DNA of 64,000 nucleotides from the NCBI RefSeq assembly GCF_900636325.1, contig NZ_LR134263.1:2046001-2110000 (forward strand), read 5' to 3'. Below are positions 17,408 through 27,192 of the stretch, piece after piece (within the stretch, counting starts at the first letter, position 1; each line of letters opens with the position of its first letter). Position numbers and translations under genes: made by a program. Origin of the DNA: Staphylococcus delphini (GTDB taxonomy: Bacteria > Bacillota > Bacilli > Staphylococcales > Staphylococcaceae). The notes below the pieces were generated by a model. The model saw only the letters and a program-made list of their open reading frames with translations, ran no database searches and was not told the DNA's origin.

Positions 17408-19064
17408 TCACAACTTCACTCAATTTCTGATATAAATTTTGATGCGCTTCGTAATTGGCTTCACGTTGCGTCACAACTTCAAATAATGTCGGTGTCATCG
17501 TCGTCAAATGGCTGTATTCGAACGCTTGTAAGTCTTGGAAGCGTTTATAGTTAAAGTCATACAACAATGCTGCATGTTCAAAGTTCAAACCTGTCGGCGT
17601 ACCAAACAACCGTTCAAAATGTTCAGGTGCTCCTTCTTTTTGTGGTAAATAAGAAAAAATACCGCCACCGTCATTGTTTAATAAGACGATGTTCATATGG
17701 ATATCGTTCAGTTTCGACATTAATAGCCCGTTCATGTCATGATAAAATGCAATATCGCCTATAAGCAATGTCACTTTTTGATGTACAGCCATACCGAGTG
17801 CTGTAGAAACCACACCATCGATGCCATTCGCCCCTCTATTGGCATAAATGCGTGCTTGATGGTCAATATATAAATTATCGATATCACGAATCGGCATACT
17901 ATTGCTGACAAATAACGCGTCGTCAGCGCCTAATTTATCGAGTACACGACTGACATACGCCGCTTCATCATTCGCTGTTTCTTGGTGTGCTTTAATCGTA
18001 TGACGCGCCTGTTCTTCCATACTTTGCCATTGTCGCAACCACATTTTTCGGTAAGCAGCAGGAATATCTCCTAATGCTCTGAAAAAGTCATTGGCCGACA
18101 TTTCAAAAAAGTAATCGGGATTTTTCGGAAACGCATCGATATCTGCATTGTTTTGAACTAAAATTTGTGTCGCATCTGTCGTTTTCAACCACTGATTTAA
18201 CTTTTTAGAGACGACTGGTTTACCGACACGAATGACAAAATCAGCCGACAAGTCGAGCCCTGAACGTAATAATAAATCATACGCCGTGACGACATTCGGA
18301 TGTTGTGTCGCGCGGATACCATTAAGTGGATCAGCCAAGATCGGCAAATCATATATCGTCGCGAAAGTTAAAATTTGTGAAATATCTTGATGCTGCATGT
18401 CCCCTACAACAATCAGCCCTTTAGATTGCTTTAACACTGGAAGAATTGCACTGAAATCCATCGTTTTTTGATAGTGGGGCCGTTCATAATGCAATGACGT
18501 CAACAAATCTTGACGCGACAGATCCGGTGTTAACGGTTCACGGAAAGGTAAATTGAAATGCACTGGACCTTGGTGTGGACCGTCGAAAAACTGACTCGCC
18601 TTTTGTAATTGGTATTTGTTCACATCCAATGTATTAGGCGTACCATCTGCAATCGGTAAGTCGAATTGGAAACGCACATAGTTTTGAAACATATTGACTT
18701 GATTGATTGCTTGTGGCGCACCTACACCTCTTAATTCATGCGGTCGATCACTTGTCAGTACAACGAGGGGCAAACGACTAATATGACTTTCAGCAATAGC
18801 AGGCACATAGTTTGCAGCAGCTGTGCCAGATGTACAAAGAATCGCGACCGGACGTTGACTCCCTTTGATTAAACCTAACGCAAAAAAAGCCGCACTTCTT
18901 TCATCAGGATGGATCCACGTTTGAATATGCGGATGACATTCAAACGCGAGTGCTAAAGGCGTGGAGCGTGACCCCGGACTGATCACGACTTCACGTAATC
19001 CATATGCATATAATTCTGATACAAAATGAAACACTTGCTCCGTCAAAAAGCGCTGATTAGTCAT
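17394..19064 (-). CDS. menD: SEPHCHC synthase, thiamine diphosphate enzyme
   Basis: MenD joins 2-oxoglutarate-derived semialdehyde to isochorismate, the first committed step of menaquinone synthesis. The 556-residue ThDP enzyme shows the glutamate-bearing N-domain ('[16 protein letters not shown]', '[12 protein letters not shown]', '[17 protein letters not shown]') and the ThDP/Mg motif '[14 protein letters not shown]...[13 protein letters not shown]'. ATG 19064 has AGGGGTG 7 bases upstream. A GTG at 19070 is too close to that box. The start lies inside the end of menF, so the two are coupled. Confidence 0.95.
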   Translation of the reverse strand: MTNQRFLTEQVFHFVSELYAYGLREVVISPGSRSTPLALAFECHPHIQTWIHPDERSAAFFALGLIKGSQRPVAILCTSGTAAANYVPAIAESHISRLPLVVLTSDRPHELRGVGAPQAINQVNMFQNYVRFQFDLPIADGTPNTLDVNKYQLQKASQFFDGPHQGPVHFNLPFREPLTPDLSRQDLLTSLHYERPHYQKTMDFSAILPVLKQSKGLIVVGDMQHQDISQILTFATIYDLPILADPLNGIRATQHPNVVTAYDLLLRSGLDLSADFVIRVGKPVVSKKLNQWLKTTDATQILVQNNADIDAFPKNPDYFFEMSANDFFRALGDIPAAYRKMWLRQWQSMEEQARHTIKAHQETANDEAAYVSRVLDKLGADDALFVSNSMPIRDIDNLYIDHQARIYANRGANGIDGVVSTALGMAVHQKVTLLIGDIAFYHDMNGLLMSKLNDIHMNIVLLNNDGGGIFSYLPQKEGAPEHFERLFGTPTGLNFEHAALLYDFNYKRFQDLQAFEYSHLTTMTPTLFEVVTQREANYEAHQNLYQKLSEVVNVTL

Positions 19065-20415
19065 GTTCACTCACCCCTAAAGCTACCATCATCGGTTTGT
19101 ATTTTAATTCTGTTTCAGCGACTTCTTCTGCTGCATCCGAATCTTTCACAATGCCCGCACCTGCAAAGAGTAACGCTTGCTGATGATTCATTAACATCGA
19201 GCGAATGGCCACGATAAATTCACAATCATCGTACATATCAATCATACCGACTGGCGCACCGTAAAGGCCACGTGCACCAAATTCATGCATTTCAATATAT
19301 TCTAATGCACGTGCTTTCGGATATCCCCCTAGCGCAGGCGTTGGATGTAAATCATCTATCAGCTCAATATAGGATTTATGCGCTAATGGGCCTCCAATTT
19401 CAGTATATAAATGGTATAAATGGTCATTTTTCAATACTTGTGGCTCACGATTATAATCGGCATACTGAATAAACGGTCGAATATCTTCAAGAATGCTTTC
19501 GACGACAATGCCGTGTTCAATTAAGTTTTTTTCATTTTTTAACAACGCATTAATACGCGCCTGATCTTGTGCTTCATTGTGTGTTCTTGGAATTGTTCCC
19601 GCAACGGCTTTCGTTGATAACATGCCATTTGTAACCTTAAATAATTGCTCGGGCGTTTGAGAAATAAAAATATCATCTTCTGACTCTAACGCGAATAAAT
19701 AACTATTTTTTTCATTTTTAAGTGCACGATATAATACGGCCCCGATTTCAATATCCGCATCAAATTGCACCATACGACGTCGAGAGAGCACGACCTTTTC
19801 ATCATGTGCTAATTTTGCTGTCGTTTCCTCGACTAATGCTTCCCACTCATCTTTATATATATCTTCAATCCGCTTAATCTGTGGCGGCGTTGTATTTTGC
19901 ACGACCACACGCGGTAAATGATTTAACTTTTCAACTAACTCATATAATTGTTCAATCGAAAACGCTTCTTTTTGTACAGTATATGTTAAAAACGTTTCTT
20001 GATTGACTTGCGATATTAAGACTTCAGGTAAAATAAAATGATTCACACCAAAGCGACGCCATTCATCCCCCATCCGCTTGGTAGAAAATTGAAATCCACC
20101 GCAAATACGTAAATGATGGCGTTCAGAATCGGGATGGATTAATGCGATATCATCTTTAAATTTTTCCCATTCTTTAAAAATAGAACGTTTATTTGTAAAA
20201 TCATTTTTTATTTTTGCTGCAACACGGTATCCAAAAAAAGAAGTTTCGTTATCATTTAATCGAAAATAAAAACGGTCCCCTGCATCTTCTTTCGACATAT
20301 CGAACAACGTAATCGGATCTAATTGTTGTTCTAATTTGACTTCAACTGAGACCCATTGTTGTTTTGTTTGTTGTACCGCGTCGATGATTGCCTGTTCGCA
20401 GACATCAACACTCAT
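19057..20415 (-). CDS. menF: isochorismate synthase
   Basis: A 452-residue chorismate-utilising enzyme that turns chorismate into isochorismate for menaquinone. The C-terminal domain carries the family motifs: '[24 protein letters not shown]', '[17 protein letters not shown]', '[19 protein letters not shown]', '[26 protein letters not shown]' and '[26 protein letters not shown]'. It is the first gene of the minus-strand operon and is transcribed divergently from menA across a 173-base gap. An anthranilate or salicylate synthase role is unlikely given menD, menH and menB immediately downstream. Confidence 0.95.
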   Translation of the reverse strand: MSVDVCEQAIIDAVQQTKQQWVSVEVKLEQQLDPITLFDMSKEDAGDRFYFRLNDNETSFFGYRVAAKIKNDFTNKRSIFKEWEKFKDDIALIHPDSERHHLRICGGFQFSTKRMGDEWRRFGVNHFILPEVLISQVNQETFLTYTVQKEAFSIEQLYELVEKLNHLPRVVVQNTTPPQIKRIEDIYKDEWEALVEETTAKLAHDEKVVLSRRRMVQFDADIEIGAVLYRALKNEKNSYLFALESEDDIFISQTPEQLFKVTNGMLSTKAVAGTIPRTHNEAQDQARINALLKNEKNLIEHGIVVESILEDIRPFIQYADYNREPQVLKNDHLYHLYTEIGGPLAHKSYIELIDDLHPTPALGGYPKARALEYIEMHEFGARGLYGAPVGMIDMYDDCEFIVAIRSMLMNHQQALLFAGAGIVKDSDAAEEVAETELKYKPMMVALGVSEHD

Positions 20416-20518
20416 CCCATACTCACTTCTTTCATCATAATCAAGTTTTATCCATTATTACATTTTAACATTTTTAAAGACGATTGTGTGCACAAGTGTC
20501 TTTTCCATAATATTGTTA

Positions 20519-20547
20519 TTGATTTCATTGACGAACTTTTTTATAAT
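20519..20547 (+). promoter_or_regulatory. menA promoter
   Basis: TTGATT (20519-20524), 17-base spacer, TATAAT (20542-20547), 41 bases before the menA start. The divergent menF promoter must share this gap, but I could not place it. Confidence 0.6.
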
Positions 20548-20588
20548 ATCAATGTAATATAAATATTATAAAAAAGAGGTTGACTAAC

Positions 20589-21527
20589 ATGACGTCTCAA
20601 TTTGAAAAACATTCAACGTTTCACAAATATTGGCAACTCATGCGTCCTCATACATTAACAGCATCCGTTGTTCCTGTTTTAGTCGGAACAGCGACTGCAA
20701 AACTTTTTTTATTAGGTAGCGAGGACCATCTCCATTTCGGTTTATTCTTAGCAATGTTGTTCGCTTGTTTGTTAATTCAAGCCGCAACGAATATGTTCAA
20801 TGAATACTACGACTTCAAAAAAGGGTTAGATGACCATGAATCAGTAGGTATTGGTGGCGCCATCGTACGTAATGGGATGACACCCCAACATGTATTAAGA
20901 CTTGCAATTATTTTTTATATCATTGCAGCAATACTTGGGCTTTACTTAGCAATTCAAAGTTCATTTTGGCTTATTCCTGTTGGTCTGTTATGTATGGCTA
21001 TTGGTTACCTATATACAGGCGGTCCATTCCCAATCTCATGGACACCGTTTGGCGAATTATTCTCAGGTGTTTTCATGGGTATGATTATTATCGTGATCGC
21101 TTTTTACATCCAAACAGGCAACCTTCAAAATTATGCTTTTTGGATTAGTATTCCTATTGTCATTACGATTGGGCTCATCAACATGTCAAACAACATTCGT
21201 GACCGAGTTAAAGACAGTCAAAGTGGTAGACGCACTTTACCTATTTTATTAGGAAAGCGTGGTTCGCTTATCTTTTTAGCAACATTTTACGCGATTGCCT
21301 ACCTGTTTGTCATTTACACTGCACTATTCAAAGATGGCGGTTCACTGTTCTATTTGCTCGTGTTACTGAGTTTCCCACTACCAGTGAAAGTGTATCGTCG
21401 CTTCCAAAAGAATGATACACCGCAATCAATGATGCCTGCAATGGCGGCTTCAGGTAAAACGAATACATTATTCGGTCTACTTTACGCATTGGGTATTTAC
21501 ATTAGTGCACTGCTTGGTGGCGTATAA
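20589..21527 (+). CDS. menA: 1,4-dihydroxy-2-naphthoate polyprenyltransferase
   Basis: MenA attaches the polyprenyl tail to DHNA in the membrane, giving demethylmenaquinone. The 312-residue UbiA-family protein has about eight or nine membrane segments. The first Asp-rich motif is 'NMFNEYYDFKKGLD' (about residue 72 on) and the second is in 'NNIRDRVKDSQSGRRTLPILLGKR'. 'WQLMRPHTLTASVVPVLVGTA' is the typical MenA N-terminus. ATG 20589 follows GAGGT at 8 bases; the in-frame TTG at 20580 is too close. It is separated from, and divergent to, the other men genes. A hairpin terminator follows. Confidence 0.95.
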   Translation: MTSQFEKHSTFHKYWQLMRPHTLTASVVPVLVGTATAKLFLLGSEDHLHFGLFLAMLFACLLIQAATNMFNEYYDFKKGLDDHESVGIGGAIVRNGMTPQHVLRLAIIFYIIAAILGLYLAIQSSFWLIPVGLLCMAIGYLYTGGPFPISWTPFGELFSGVFMGMIIIVIAFYIQTGNLQNYAFWISIPIVITIGLINMSNNIRDRVKDSQSGRRTLPILLGKRGSLIFLATFYAIAYLFVIYTALFKDGGSLFYLLVLLSFPLPVKVYRRFQKNDTPQSMMPAMAASGKTNTLFGLLYALGIYISALLGGV

Positions 21528-21542
21528 GTTAAAATACTCGAT

Positions 21543-21585
21543 AGAATCGTGGTCTTAGAATAACAAAGGCTTCGATTCTTTTTTT
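21543..21585 (+). terminator. intrinsic terminator of menA
   Basis: Stem AGAATCG / CGATTCT with a 23-base loop followed by seven T. Stem short, loop long. Confidence 0.6.
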
Positions 21586-21840
21586 ACATTTTTATATATC
21601 GTACCACACTATTCGCTTATAAACGAAAATGTATTTACGAAATTTTAATATATCTCTACTTTACCATTTTTCTCACTCGTGTCATCCCCTATTTTCATAC
21701 GTAAGGTTAAAGAAATGCCACGCTTTTGATATTTTCACGCACTTTATAAAATCGAGAAGCTTTTCTGAGTGTCCCGCATACTGCACCATAACGGTATGCA
21801 TGTATCTGTTAAACGTCATACCTCAAATGATCGACTTCAG

Positions 21841-22605
21841 CTAATTCTGAGACGCTTGTACTAATTGATGGCGCGCATTGAAAAATTGTCGATAGGTTAA
21901 ATACGTCGCAACCAATGCTGAAATAATCGTCGCTGTAGTATGAATAAATACGACCATTAACTGAAACTTAATCGCTTGTATCGGTGGCACACCTGCAATA
22001 ATCATGCCCGTCATCATACCCGGAATCGACACAAGGCCATATGTCTTGACAGAATCAATCGTCGGCACAATCGCGACTTTGACACTTTCCCTAATCGCTT
22101 CTTTTGCTGCCATAGCTGGACTTGCACCTAAAGAAAGTTTAGCTTCAATGACCGTTGTCTCTTTCGTAAAAATACGATCTAAATTTTGATAACTTAAATT
22201 AATCGCAATCATGCCATTACTGCCCACCATGCCTGCAACTGGAATAATTTCATTCGGTTTAAAGTCAATAGCGCCCGTTAAAAGCACACCACCTAAAGAT
22301 AGAGTTGCGCCTGTGAGTATCCCTGCTAAAGAAATCCAAAATGCATGACGCACCACTTCTGGTTTTCGCTTTTGTGTATTGGCAGCCGCGTTAACCATAA
22401 TGACTAAAATGAGTAACAGTACAATCCATGTCGTTTCTAATTTAAAAACAAATTCCAGTAAATAACCAATGATCACTAATTGAATCACTGCACGTATCGC
22501 TGCAATAATTAAATCTTTAGCAATATGTAATCGCTCTTTAAACGAAACTAAAATGGGAATGAGTAGCAATAATGATGTCAGTAATAGCGAAGTCGTACTC
22601 ATCAT
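21841..22605 (-). CDS. ABC transporter permease, FetB/UPF0014 family
   Basis: A 254-residue protein with about seven membrane segments. 'IPVAGMVGSNGMIAINLSYQNL' and 'DSVKTYGLVSIPGMMTGMIIAGVPPIQAIKFQLMVVF' are strongly conserved in the UPF0014/FetB family. In E. coli FetAB exports iron and protects against peroxide. The gene overlaps the ATP-binding partner by 4 bases. The two form the 3' part of a three-gene minus-strand operon behind a GNAT gene. Metal specificity in staphylococci is unproven. Confidence 0.85.
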   Translation of the reverse strand: MMSTTSLLLTSLLLLIPILVSFKERLHIAKDLIIAAIRAVIQLVIIGYLLEFVFKLETTWIVLLLILVIMVNAAANTQKRKPEVVRHAFWISLAGILTGATLSLGGVLLTGAIDFKPNEIIPVAGMVGSNGMIAINLSYQNLDRIFTKETTVIEAKLSLGASPAMAAKEAIRESVKVAIVPTIDSVKTYGLVSIPGMMTGMIIAGVPPIQAIKFQLMVVFIHTTATIISALVATYLTYRQFFNARHQLVQASQN

Positions 22606-23252
22606 GACAAACGCGCCTCCCTCGTTAACATACCATCACGAATTTCCATTTTGCGGTGAAATTGGCGTTGACTTTGTGCATCATTGTGCGTAATCCACAA
22701 AACGGACATGCCCTCTTGAACTAAATCAAACACCAATTTTTCAATTTGACGACTGCTCTTGTCATCTAACGCACTCGTCGCTTCATCTAGCATCAGTATA
22801 TCTGGCGTAAACATGAGCTGGCGTGCAATCGTAATCCGTTGCTTTTCACCCCCGGACATATGTTGCACCTTGTCCGAAAGTTTATATTTTTTTAAACCTA
22901 CTTTTTCTAACAGCTTTTTTGCTTTAGACTTATTAAACGAAACTTGACGCACCTTTGCTGGAAAAGCTAAATTATCTTGAATCGTCTCACCAAACAATTC
23001 CACACTTTGCGGCAAATAACTGATATGCTGTCTCAATATTTCCGGTGAATAGTGTGCATAAGGTTGTCCTTTAAATTCAATATTTCCACTAGTTGGGCTC
23101 ATTAAATCTGCAATTAACCTCAACAGCGTACTTTTACCACTTCCAGACGGTCCGACAACAGCCACCGCTTCACCTTTGTCGATATGACAACTGATATTGT
23201 GTAAAATTTTGCGTTCACCGCTTTCGTAGCTGACATTTGTTAACTCAAGCAT
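22602..23252 (-). CDS. ABC transporter ATP-binding protein, FetA-like
   Basis: A 216-residue ATPase with Walker A 'GPSGSGKSTLL', Q-loop 'ISYLPQSVELFG', signature 'MSGGEKQRITIARQL', Walker B 'ILMLDEATSALD' and H-loop 'VLWITHND'. It pairs with the FetB-type permease encoded downstream with a 4-base overlap. ATG 23252 is used because GAGGGA lies just before it; an in-frame start at 23267 lies upstream of that site. It overlaps the end of the GNAT gene by 8 bases. Confidence 0.88.
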   Translation of the reverse strand: MLELTNVSYESGERKILHNISCHIDKGEAVAVVGPSGSGKSTLLRLIADLMSPTSGNIEFKGQPYAHYSPEILRQHISYLPQSVELFGETIQDNLAFPAKVRQVSFNKSKAKKLLEKVGLKKYKLSDKVQHMSGGEKQRITIARQLMFTPDILMLDEATSALDDKSSRQIEKLVFDLVQEGMSVLWITHNDAQSQRQFHRKMEIRDGMLTREARLS

Positions 23253-23820
23253 AGGCGTTTCCCTCATTTTGATAAATCATATAGCGGTATTCATGCCCAT
23301 AAAGTACTTTTTTCATTTTTTCTTGGAATCCTAACTTACGATACAGTTGATAGGCACGTTCATTCTGCTCATCACAGTTCAAGCTCCATGTCGCTTCTGG
23401 ATTCGATTGGAGCCTTGCTTGAATCAATTTTGTTGCAATGCCTCGACCACGAAACTCAGGGAAAGTGGCAATCGTTTCAATATAGACATCTCCACACTCT
23501 GCCTCTAATACAGGTAATGGCGTGCCTGTTTCTAATTGAATATTTTCAGCTAAAGTTAAATTTTGCCAAGCCTGTTCGTATGTCGTTTCGTATTGGCTCG
23601 GATACGCAATCAAGATGCCTGCCACTTGTCCTGCAACTTCATAAATATCTACGTGTTCAATATGATTGCGATAATGAACTTCTGTTGCGCTTTTAACAAG
23701 TGCTGCTATCACGGTTTCTTTCTCATAACGACGCACAATTTCAAGTTCCATATCTTGCCAAACGATGTATGTTAACTCTGCAATCGCACGCGCATCTTGG
23801 GGTGTTGCTTTTCTAATCAT
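23245..23820 (-). CDS. GNAT family N-acetyltransferase
   Basis: A 191-residue acetyltransferase with the acetyl-CoA motif 'VYIETIATFPEFRGRGIATKLIQARL' (about residues 125-150) and 'WSLNCDEQNERAYQLYRKLGFQEKMKK'. The GAGGTG box lies 8 bases before ATG 23820. It heads an operon with the FetAB-like transporter through an 8-base overlap; whether it acts in the same process is unknown. Substrate not predictable. Confidence 0.82.
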   Translation of the reverse strand: MIRKATPQDARAIAELTYIVWQDMELEIVRRYEKETVIAALVKSATEVHYRNHIEHVDIYEVAGQVAGILIAYPSQYETTYEQAWQNLTLAENIQLETGTPLPVLEAECGDVYIETIATFPEFRGRGIATKLIQARLQSNPEATWSLNCDEQNERAYQLYRKLGFQEKMKKVLYGHEYRYMIYQNEGNAYA

Positions 23821-23888
23821 ATTTGAGTCACCTCACTCTTTACATTTTAGCCTATTTATCCGACGTTTAAAAATACTCCAATATTTAT

Positions 23889-23935
23889 ACAAACAAACGT
23901 TCTAAAAATACTTCACAAAACGGAACAAATGTTCT
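23889..23935 (+). promoter_or_regulatory. LexA (SOS) operator pair before yolD
   Basis: GAAC-AAAT-GTTC at 23923-23934 fits the Gram-positive SOS box GAACN4GTTC exactly. A weaker copy AAAC-AAAC-GTTC is at 23891-23902. The spacing between centres is 32 bases, about three helical turns. Both sit within 70 bases of the YolD-like gene start. Confidence 0.65.
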
Positions 23936-23958
23936 ATAATTGAGTTGAGGTGATTTCC

Positions 23959-24369
23959 ATGCATGATCGTACGCTCCCTACAGCATACCAATCCGAAACA
24001 GACTATCGAAAAATTCCAAGACAATATCTTAACACTCGAATTCCTAGAGGGCGCGGCATTGTGAAATGGGCCCCTTTCGCAACATTGCCCGAACAGTTTG
24101 AAGCAATTAAACAATTCGAAGCCAATCAACTTAAAATCGACCGGCCTGACTTAAGTGAAGATCAAATCAACGAACTGAACCAAATGCTGCATTTAAAAAT
24201 ATCGCACAACGCTTTTAGTAAAATTTACTATTGGCGTGCTGGACATATCCATACCATTCAAGGCTATATCGCGAGTATCGATACATTGACGAACGAATTG
24301 GTGCTTACGAACGAACGCCGCACTGATCGATTAGTCATCGGGTTGAACGAATTGTATGCGATTGAATAG
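23959..24369 (+). CDS. YolD-like family protein
   Basis: A 136-residue protein whose second half, 'INELNQMLHLKISHNAFSKIYYWRAGHIHTIQGYIASIDTLTNELVL', has the YolD/YqjX pattern. In Bacillus such genes are SOS-induced and usually sit beside Y-family DNA polymerases (UvrX/YqjW); they are thought to be polymerase partners. Here no polymerase gene is adjacent, so it is an orphan. The LexA boxes upstream agree with damage induction. ATG 23959 is preceded by GAGGTG at 9 bases. Function inferred only from family. Confidence 0.75.
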   Translation: MHDRTLPTAYQSETDYRKIPRQYLNTRIPRGRGIVKWAPFATLPEQFEAIKQFEANQLKIDRPDLSEDQINELNQMLHLKISHNAFSKIYYWRAGHIHTIQGYIASIDTLTNELVLTNERRTDRLVIGLNELYAIE

Positions 24370-24541
24370 TATCGCGCATGCAATCTCATCGCGTGATGGA
24401 CTTGATTTTATCCTATACCCTGATTTGAAAAAAGATGCAACCGTTTGATTCAAAAAGATGACTTGGATAACTTTTTATCACATTAAAAAACATAAAAACA
24501 CAGCAAACATTGCACGAATGACAACATTTACTGTGTAAAGT

Positions 24542-25144
24542 TTAACCATGAAAAATCAATAAAATGACGACCGCTACAATTTGAGCGACTGTTGTGGTGA
24601 TAATTCGACGTGTGTACATATAACTAAAACCGAGCAACAATTGGCAAACAAAAATGAATGTCACAATCCACCATTGATCTAAATAGATGAAAAATGAACC
24701 TGAAGCTAAAGCTCCGACTAATATAGAGAGCCACGGTTTTGAAGTCATACGCACGATTTCTTTTTGTAAAATGGTACGCATATATAATTCATGACATGGC
24801 ATAACAAATAAGAGCGTCACTAAAATTTGCCATTTAAAATAAACACCTGTTCGTGATAATTGTTTAATCAACGAAGCATACGTCAGTTCTGAAGTGATCC
24901 ATGAGAAAATGACTTGTATCAGTACAAGCCCAACGCCAGTCGCTAACCCTATCGCAATGGAAGTTAATAGTCGTTTGGAGGCAAAATCTCTTTGATAAAA
25001 AACATAACTAATGCCTGCGATTAACATAATTCCTGTATAGAGTTGCCAATATACACCATGCTCACCCCACAACAACATTAAAATAATGTGGAAAGCAATA
25101 AAGCTCAGTATAAACCAAAGTAGCGGTTTGTTGATCTTTTTCAT
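24542..25144 (-). CDS. CPBP-type membrane protein with altered active-site motif
   Basis: A 200-residue protein with about six membrane segments. 'MPCHELYMRTILQKEI' (about residues 115-130) aligns with the 'EExxFRG' motif of CPBP (Abi/Rce1) intramembrane proteases, but the first Glu is His and the Gly after Arg is Thr. It may be a degenerate member or inactive. AAAGGA site before ATG 25144. It lies 6 bases after the small DUF2187 gene on the same strand, so the two are probably one transcript. Confidence 0.6.
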   Translation of the reverse strand: MKKINKPLLWFILSFIAFHIILMLLWGEHGVYWQLYTGIMLIAGISYVFYQRDFASKRLLTSIAIGLATGVGLVLIQVIFSWITSELTYASLIKQLSRTGVYFKWQILVTLLFVMPCHELYMRTILQKEIVRMTSKPWLSILVGALASGSFFIYLDQWWIVTFIFVCQLLLGFSYMYTRRIITTTVAQIVAVVILLIFHG

Positions 25145-25150
25145 ATACGT

Positions 25151-25336
25151 TTATCCTTTTTGTTCAATAATTTCATATCTCTTATGATTAATCACTGTTT
25201 TTTCAGGCAAATCTAATTCGCTGAAATTTTCCATGATTGTTAAATCAACAATGACAGAGTTATCATTGATTTTTTCAACTTTTCCTCGTATCCCATCATA
25301 GAATTCTACGATGTCTCCTACTTCTGCAATTGTCAT
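25151..25336 (-). CDS. small DUF2187-like protein
   Basis: A 61-residue protein, 'VGDIVEFYDGIRGKVEKINDNSVIVDLT', with the look of an SH3/KOW-like beta barrel. It matches DUF2187 from memory, a short family in Firmicutes of unknown function. A GGGGG site precedes ATG 25336. It is followed closely by the CPBP-like gene. Confidence 0.75.
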   Translation of the reverse strand: MTIAEVGDIVEFYDGIRGKVEKINDNSVIVDLTIMENFSELDLPEKTVINHKRYEIIEQKG

Positions 25337-25523
25337 CTTTCTGTCCCCCTTAGAAATTTACTAGCATATATTGTACTAAAATTTACATTTTAAATAAACA
25401 ATTTACGTCAATTGTCAGAAATTATTTACATTCAGTGTCTTTTTAAGATAAATGATTGGAAAAATCGAATTAAATCATGCATAACATAAGTAAGGGCATA
25501 TTTTGGGAAAGGAGTGTTTCTGA

Positions 25524-26516
25524 GTGAAATTTATTAGTAATCAAAACCATACTGATCCAACATTAAACTTAGCGATGGAAGAGTACGTATTAAAAACCGT
25601 ACCTATGGATGACGACGATAGTTATTTTCTATTTTACATTAACCGACCGTCCATCATTGTGGGCAAAAATCAAAATACGATTGAAGAAGTGCATCAACCT
25701 TACATCGAAACACATGCGATTGATGTCGTACGCCGTATTTCTGGGGGTGGCACAGTGTATCATGATTTCGGTAATTTAAATTTCAGCTTTATTACTAAAG
25801 ATGATGGCGATAGTTTTCATAACTTCAAAAAATTCACGCAGCCGATTGTTGAAGTCCTCAACGATTTAGGTGTAAAGGCTGAACTCACAGGCCGTAACGA
25901 TATTCAAGTGGGTCAAGCTAAAATTTCGGGCAATGCGATGGTCAAAGTAAAAGACCGTATGTTTAGTCATGGGACACTTATGTTGAACAGCGATTTAGAT
26001 GAAGTGCAAAATGCATTGCGTGTCAATCCTGCAAAAATTCAATCTAAAGGCGTCAAATCTGTCCGTAAACGTGTCGCTAACATTCAAGAATTTTTAGATG
26101 AACCGCTCGATATTGAGACATTCAAAGCCATTATACTCAAAAAATTGTTCGGTGAAGCAGAAGTCGAATCTTATATTTTGACAGAGGAAGACTGGAAAAA
26201 TATTGAAAAGTTAAGCAACGAAAAATATCGTGCGTGGGACTGGAATTACGGTAAAAATCCAAAATATAACTTTGAGCGTGAGCATAAATTTGAAAAAGGT
26301 TTTGTTCAAATTAAACTTGATGTCAAAAAAGGTCGTATTGCGCATGCTAAAATTTTCGGAGACTTTTTCGGTGAAGGTGATGTGACCGAACTTGAAAATG
26401 CACTGACAGACGTTTTACACCAAAGAGCAGCCATTCAAGAAGCGCTGAAAGATTATGATCTTTATCATTACTTTGGTGACATTCCTCGTGATGGTCTCAT
26501 CGACATGATGGTTTAA
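25524..26516 (+). CDS. lplA: lipoate-protein ligase
   Basis: A 330-residue ligase that adenylates free lipoate and attaches it to GcvH and 2-oxoacid dehydrogenase E2 subunits. Motifs: 'NLAMEEYVL', 'IVGKNQNTIEEV', 'VVRRISGGGTVYHDFGNLNFSF', 'LTGRNDIQVGQAKISGNAMVKVKDRMFSHGTLMLNSDL', and the C-terminal accessory domain from about residue 245 that marks LplA rather than LipM/LipL. The start is GTG 25524 with AAGGAG upstream. Single gene, flanked by unrelated units. Confidence 0.95.
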   Translation: MKFISNQNHTDPTLNLAMEEYVLKTVPMDDDDSYFLFYINRPSIIVGKNQNTIEEVHQPYIETHAIDVVRRISGGGTVYHDFGNLNFSFITKDDGDSFHNFKKFTQPIVEVLNDLGVKAELTGRNDIQVGQAKISGNAMVKVKDRMFSHGTLMLNSDLDEVQNALRVNPAKIQSKGVKSVRKRVANIQEFLDEPLDIETFKAIILKKLFGEAEVESYILTEEDWKNIEKLSNEKYRAWDWNYGKNPKYNFEREHKFEKGFVQIKLDVKKGRIAHAKIFGDFFGEGDVTELENALTDVLHQRAAIQEALKDYDLYHYFGDIPRDGLIDMMV

Positions 26517-26673
26517 TACACGTAAACGACACTGTCATTAATCATATTGTATATTAACTTCGTCTGATTCCGAGGCAAATGTAGTATATTTTACTTTTGC
26601 TTAAAGTGTAAATATCACCTCATTAGTTAATTTCTGAATATAAGAGGGTTAAAAATTTAACATAATGACGTAA

Positions 26674-26711
26674 AAACAGGACTACCCCATACATGACGGA
26701 TAGTCCTGTTT
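26674..26711 (-). terminator. terminator of the IDEAL protein gene
   Basis: Stem AACAGGACTA / TAGTCCTGTT with T-rich 3' flank on the minus strand, 26 bases after the stop at 26738. Confidence 0.75.
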
Positions 26712-26737
26712 AATTTGAAGACGTGGATACAATTTGA

Positions 26738-26956
26738 CTACTCACCGTTGACTGCCTCCAACTCTAAATATTCATCAGTATACTTTAGAAATGCTTGTTC
26801 ATTTTTATTGACCAATGCTTCATCAATTAAATACTGCAATTTCTGCTTTCTTTGGTTCTTCAATGCATGTGCAATCACAAGTTCAACGCCCAGCTGATTA
26901 ATCGTACGGACCGGGTCAGCAACCATTTGTTTCTTTACATCAGTTTGATTTTTCAT
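26738..26956 (-). CDS. IDEAL domain-containing protein
   Basis: A 72-residue protein with the IDEAL motif itself, 'LQYLIDEALVNKNEQAFLKYTDEYLEL' (about residues 40-67). The motif is found in small Firmicute proteins and at the C-terminus of ComK in Bacillus, and is thought to mediate protein contacts. It stands alone between lplA and comK. An AAGGAG box precedes ATG 26956. Function unknown. Confidence 0.8.
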   Translation of the reverse strand: MKNQTDVKKQMVADPVRTINQLGVELVIAHALKNQRKQKLQYLIDEALVNKNEQAFLKYTDEYLELEAVNGE

Positions 26957-27114
26957 GTTGAGTCACTCCTTTGTGTTAAATGCATAGTATTAAGTTATTA
27001 AATAGTATAACGAAACATGGCGCAAAACGCAACGAATTTTCTGAATTTTTAAAGTAATTAAGTCAAATTTTTATCTGATTTTTGTAATATTATCCATATA
27101 TTTACAAAACGACG

Positions 27115-27142
27115 TTGACTTAATTCAGAATATTCATATAAT
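27115..27142 (+). promoter_or_regulatory. comK promoter
   Basis: TTGACT, 16-base spacer, TATAAT, 50 bases before the comK ATG. The match to the housekeeping consensus is good. Confidence 0.7.
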
Positions 27143-27192
27143 GAGAATTAGACAGAGAGACCCGACACCTTAAGAGATAGGAGGGTTCTATT

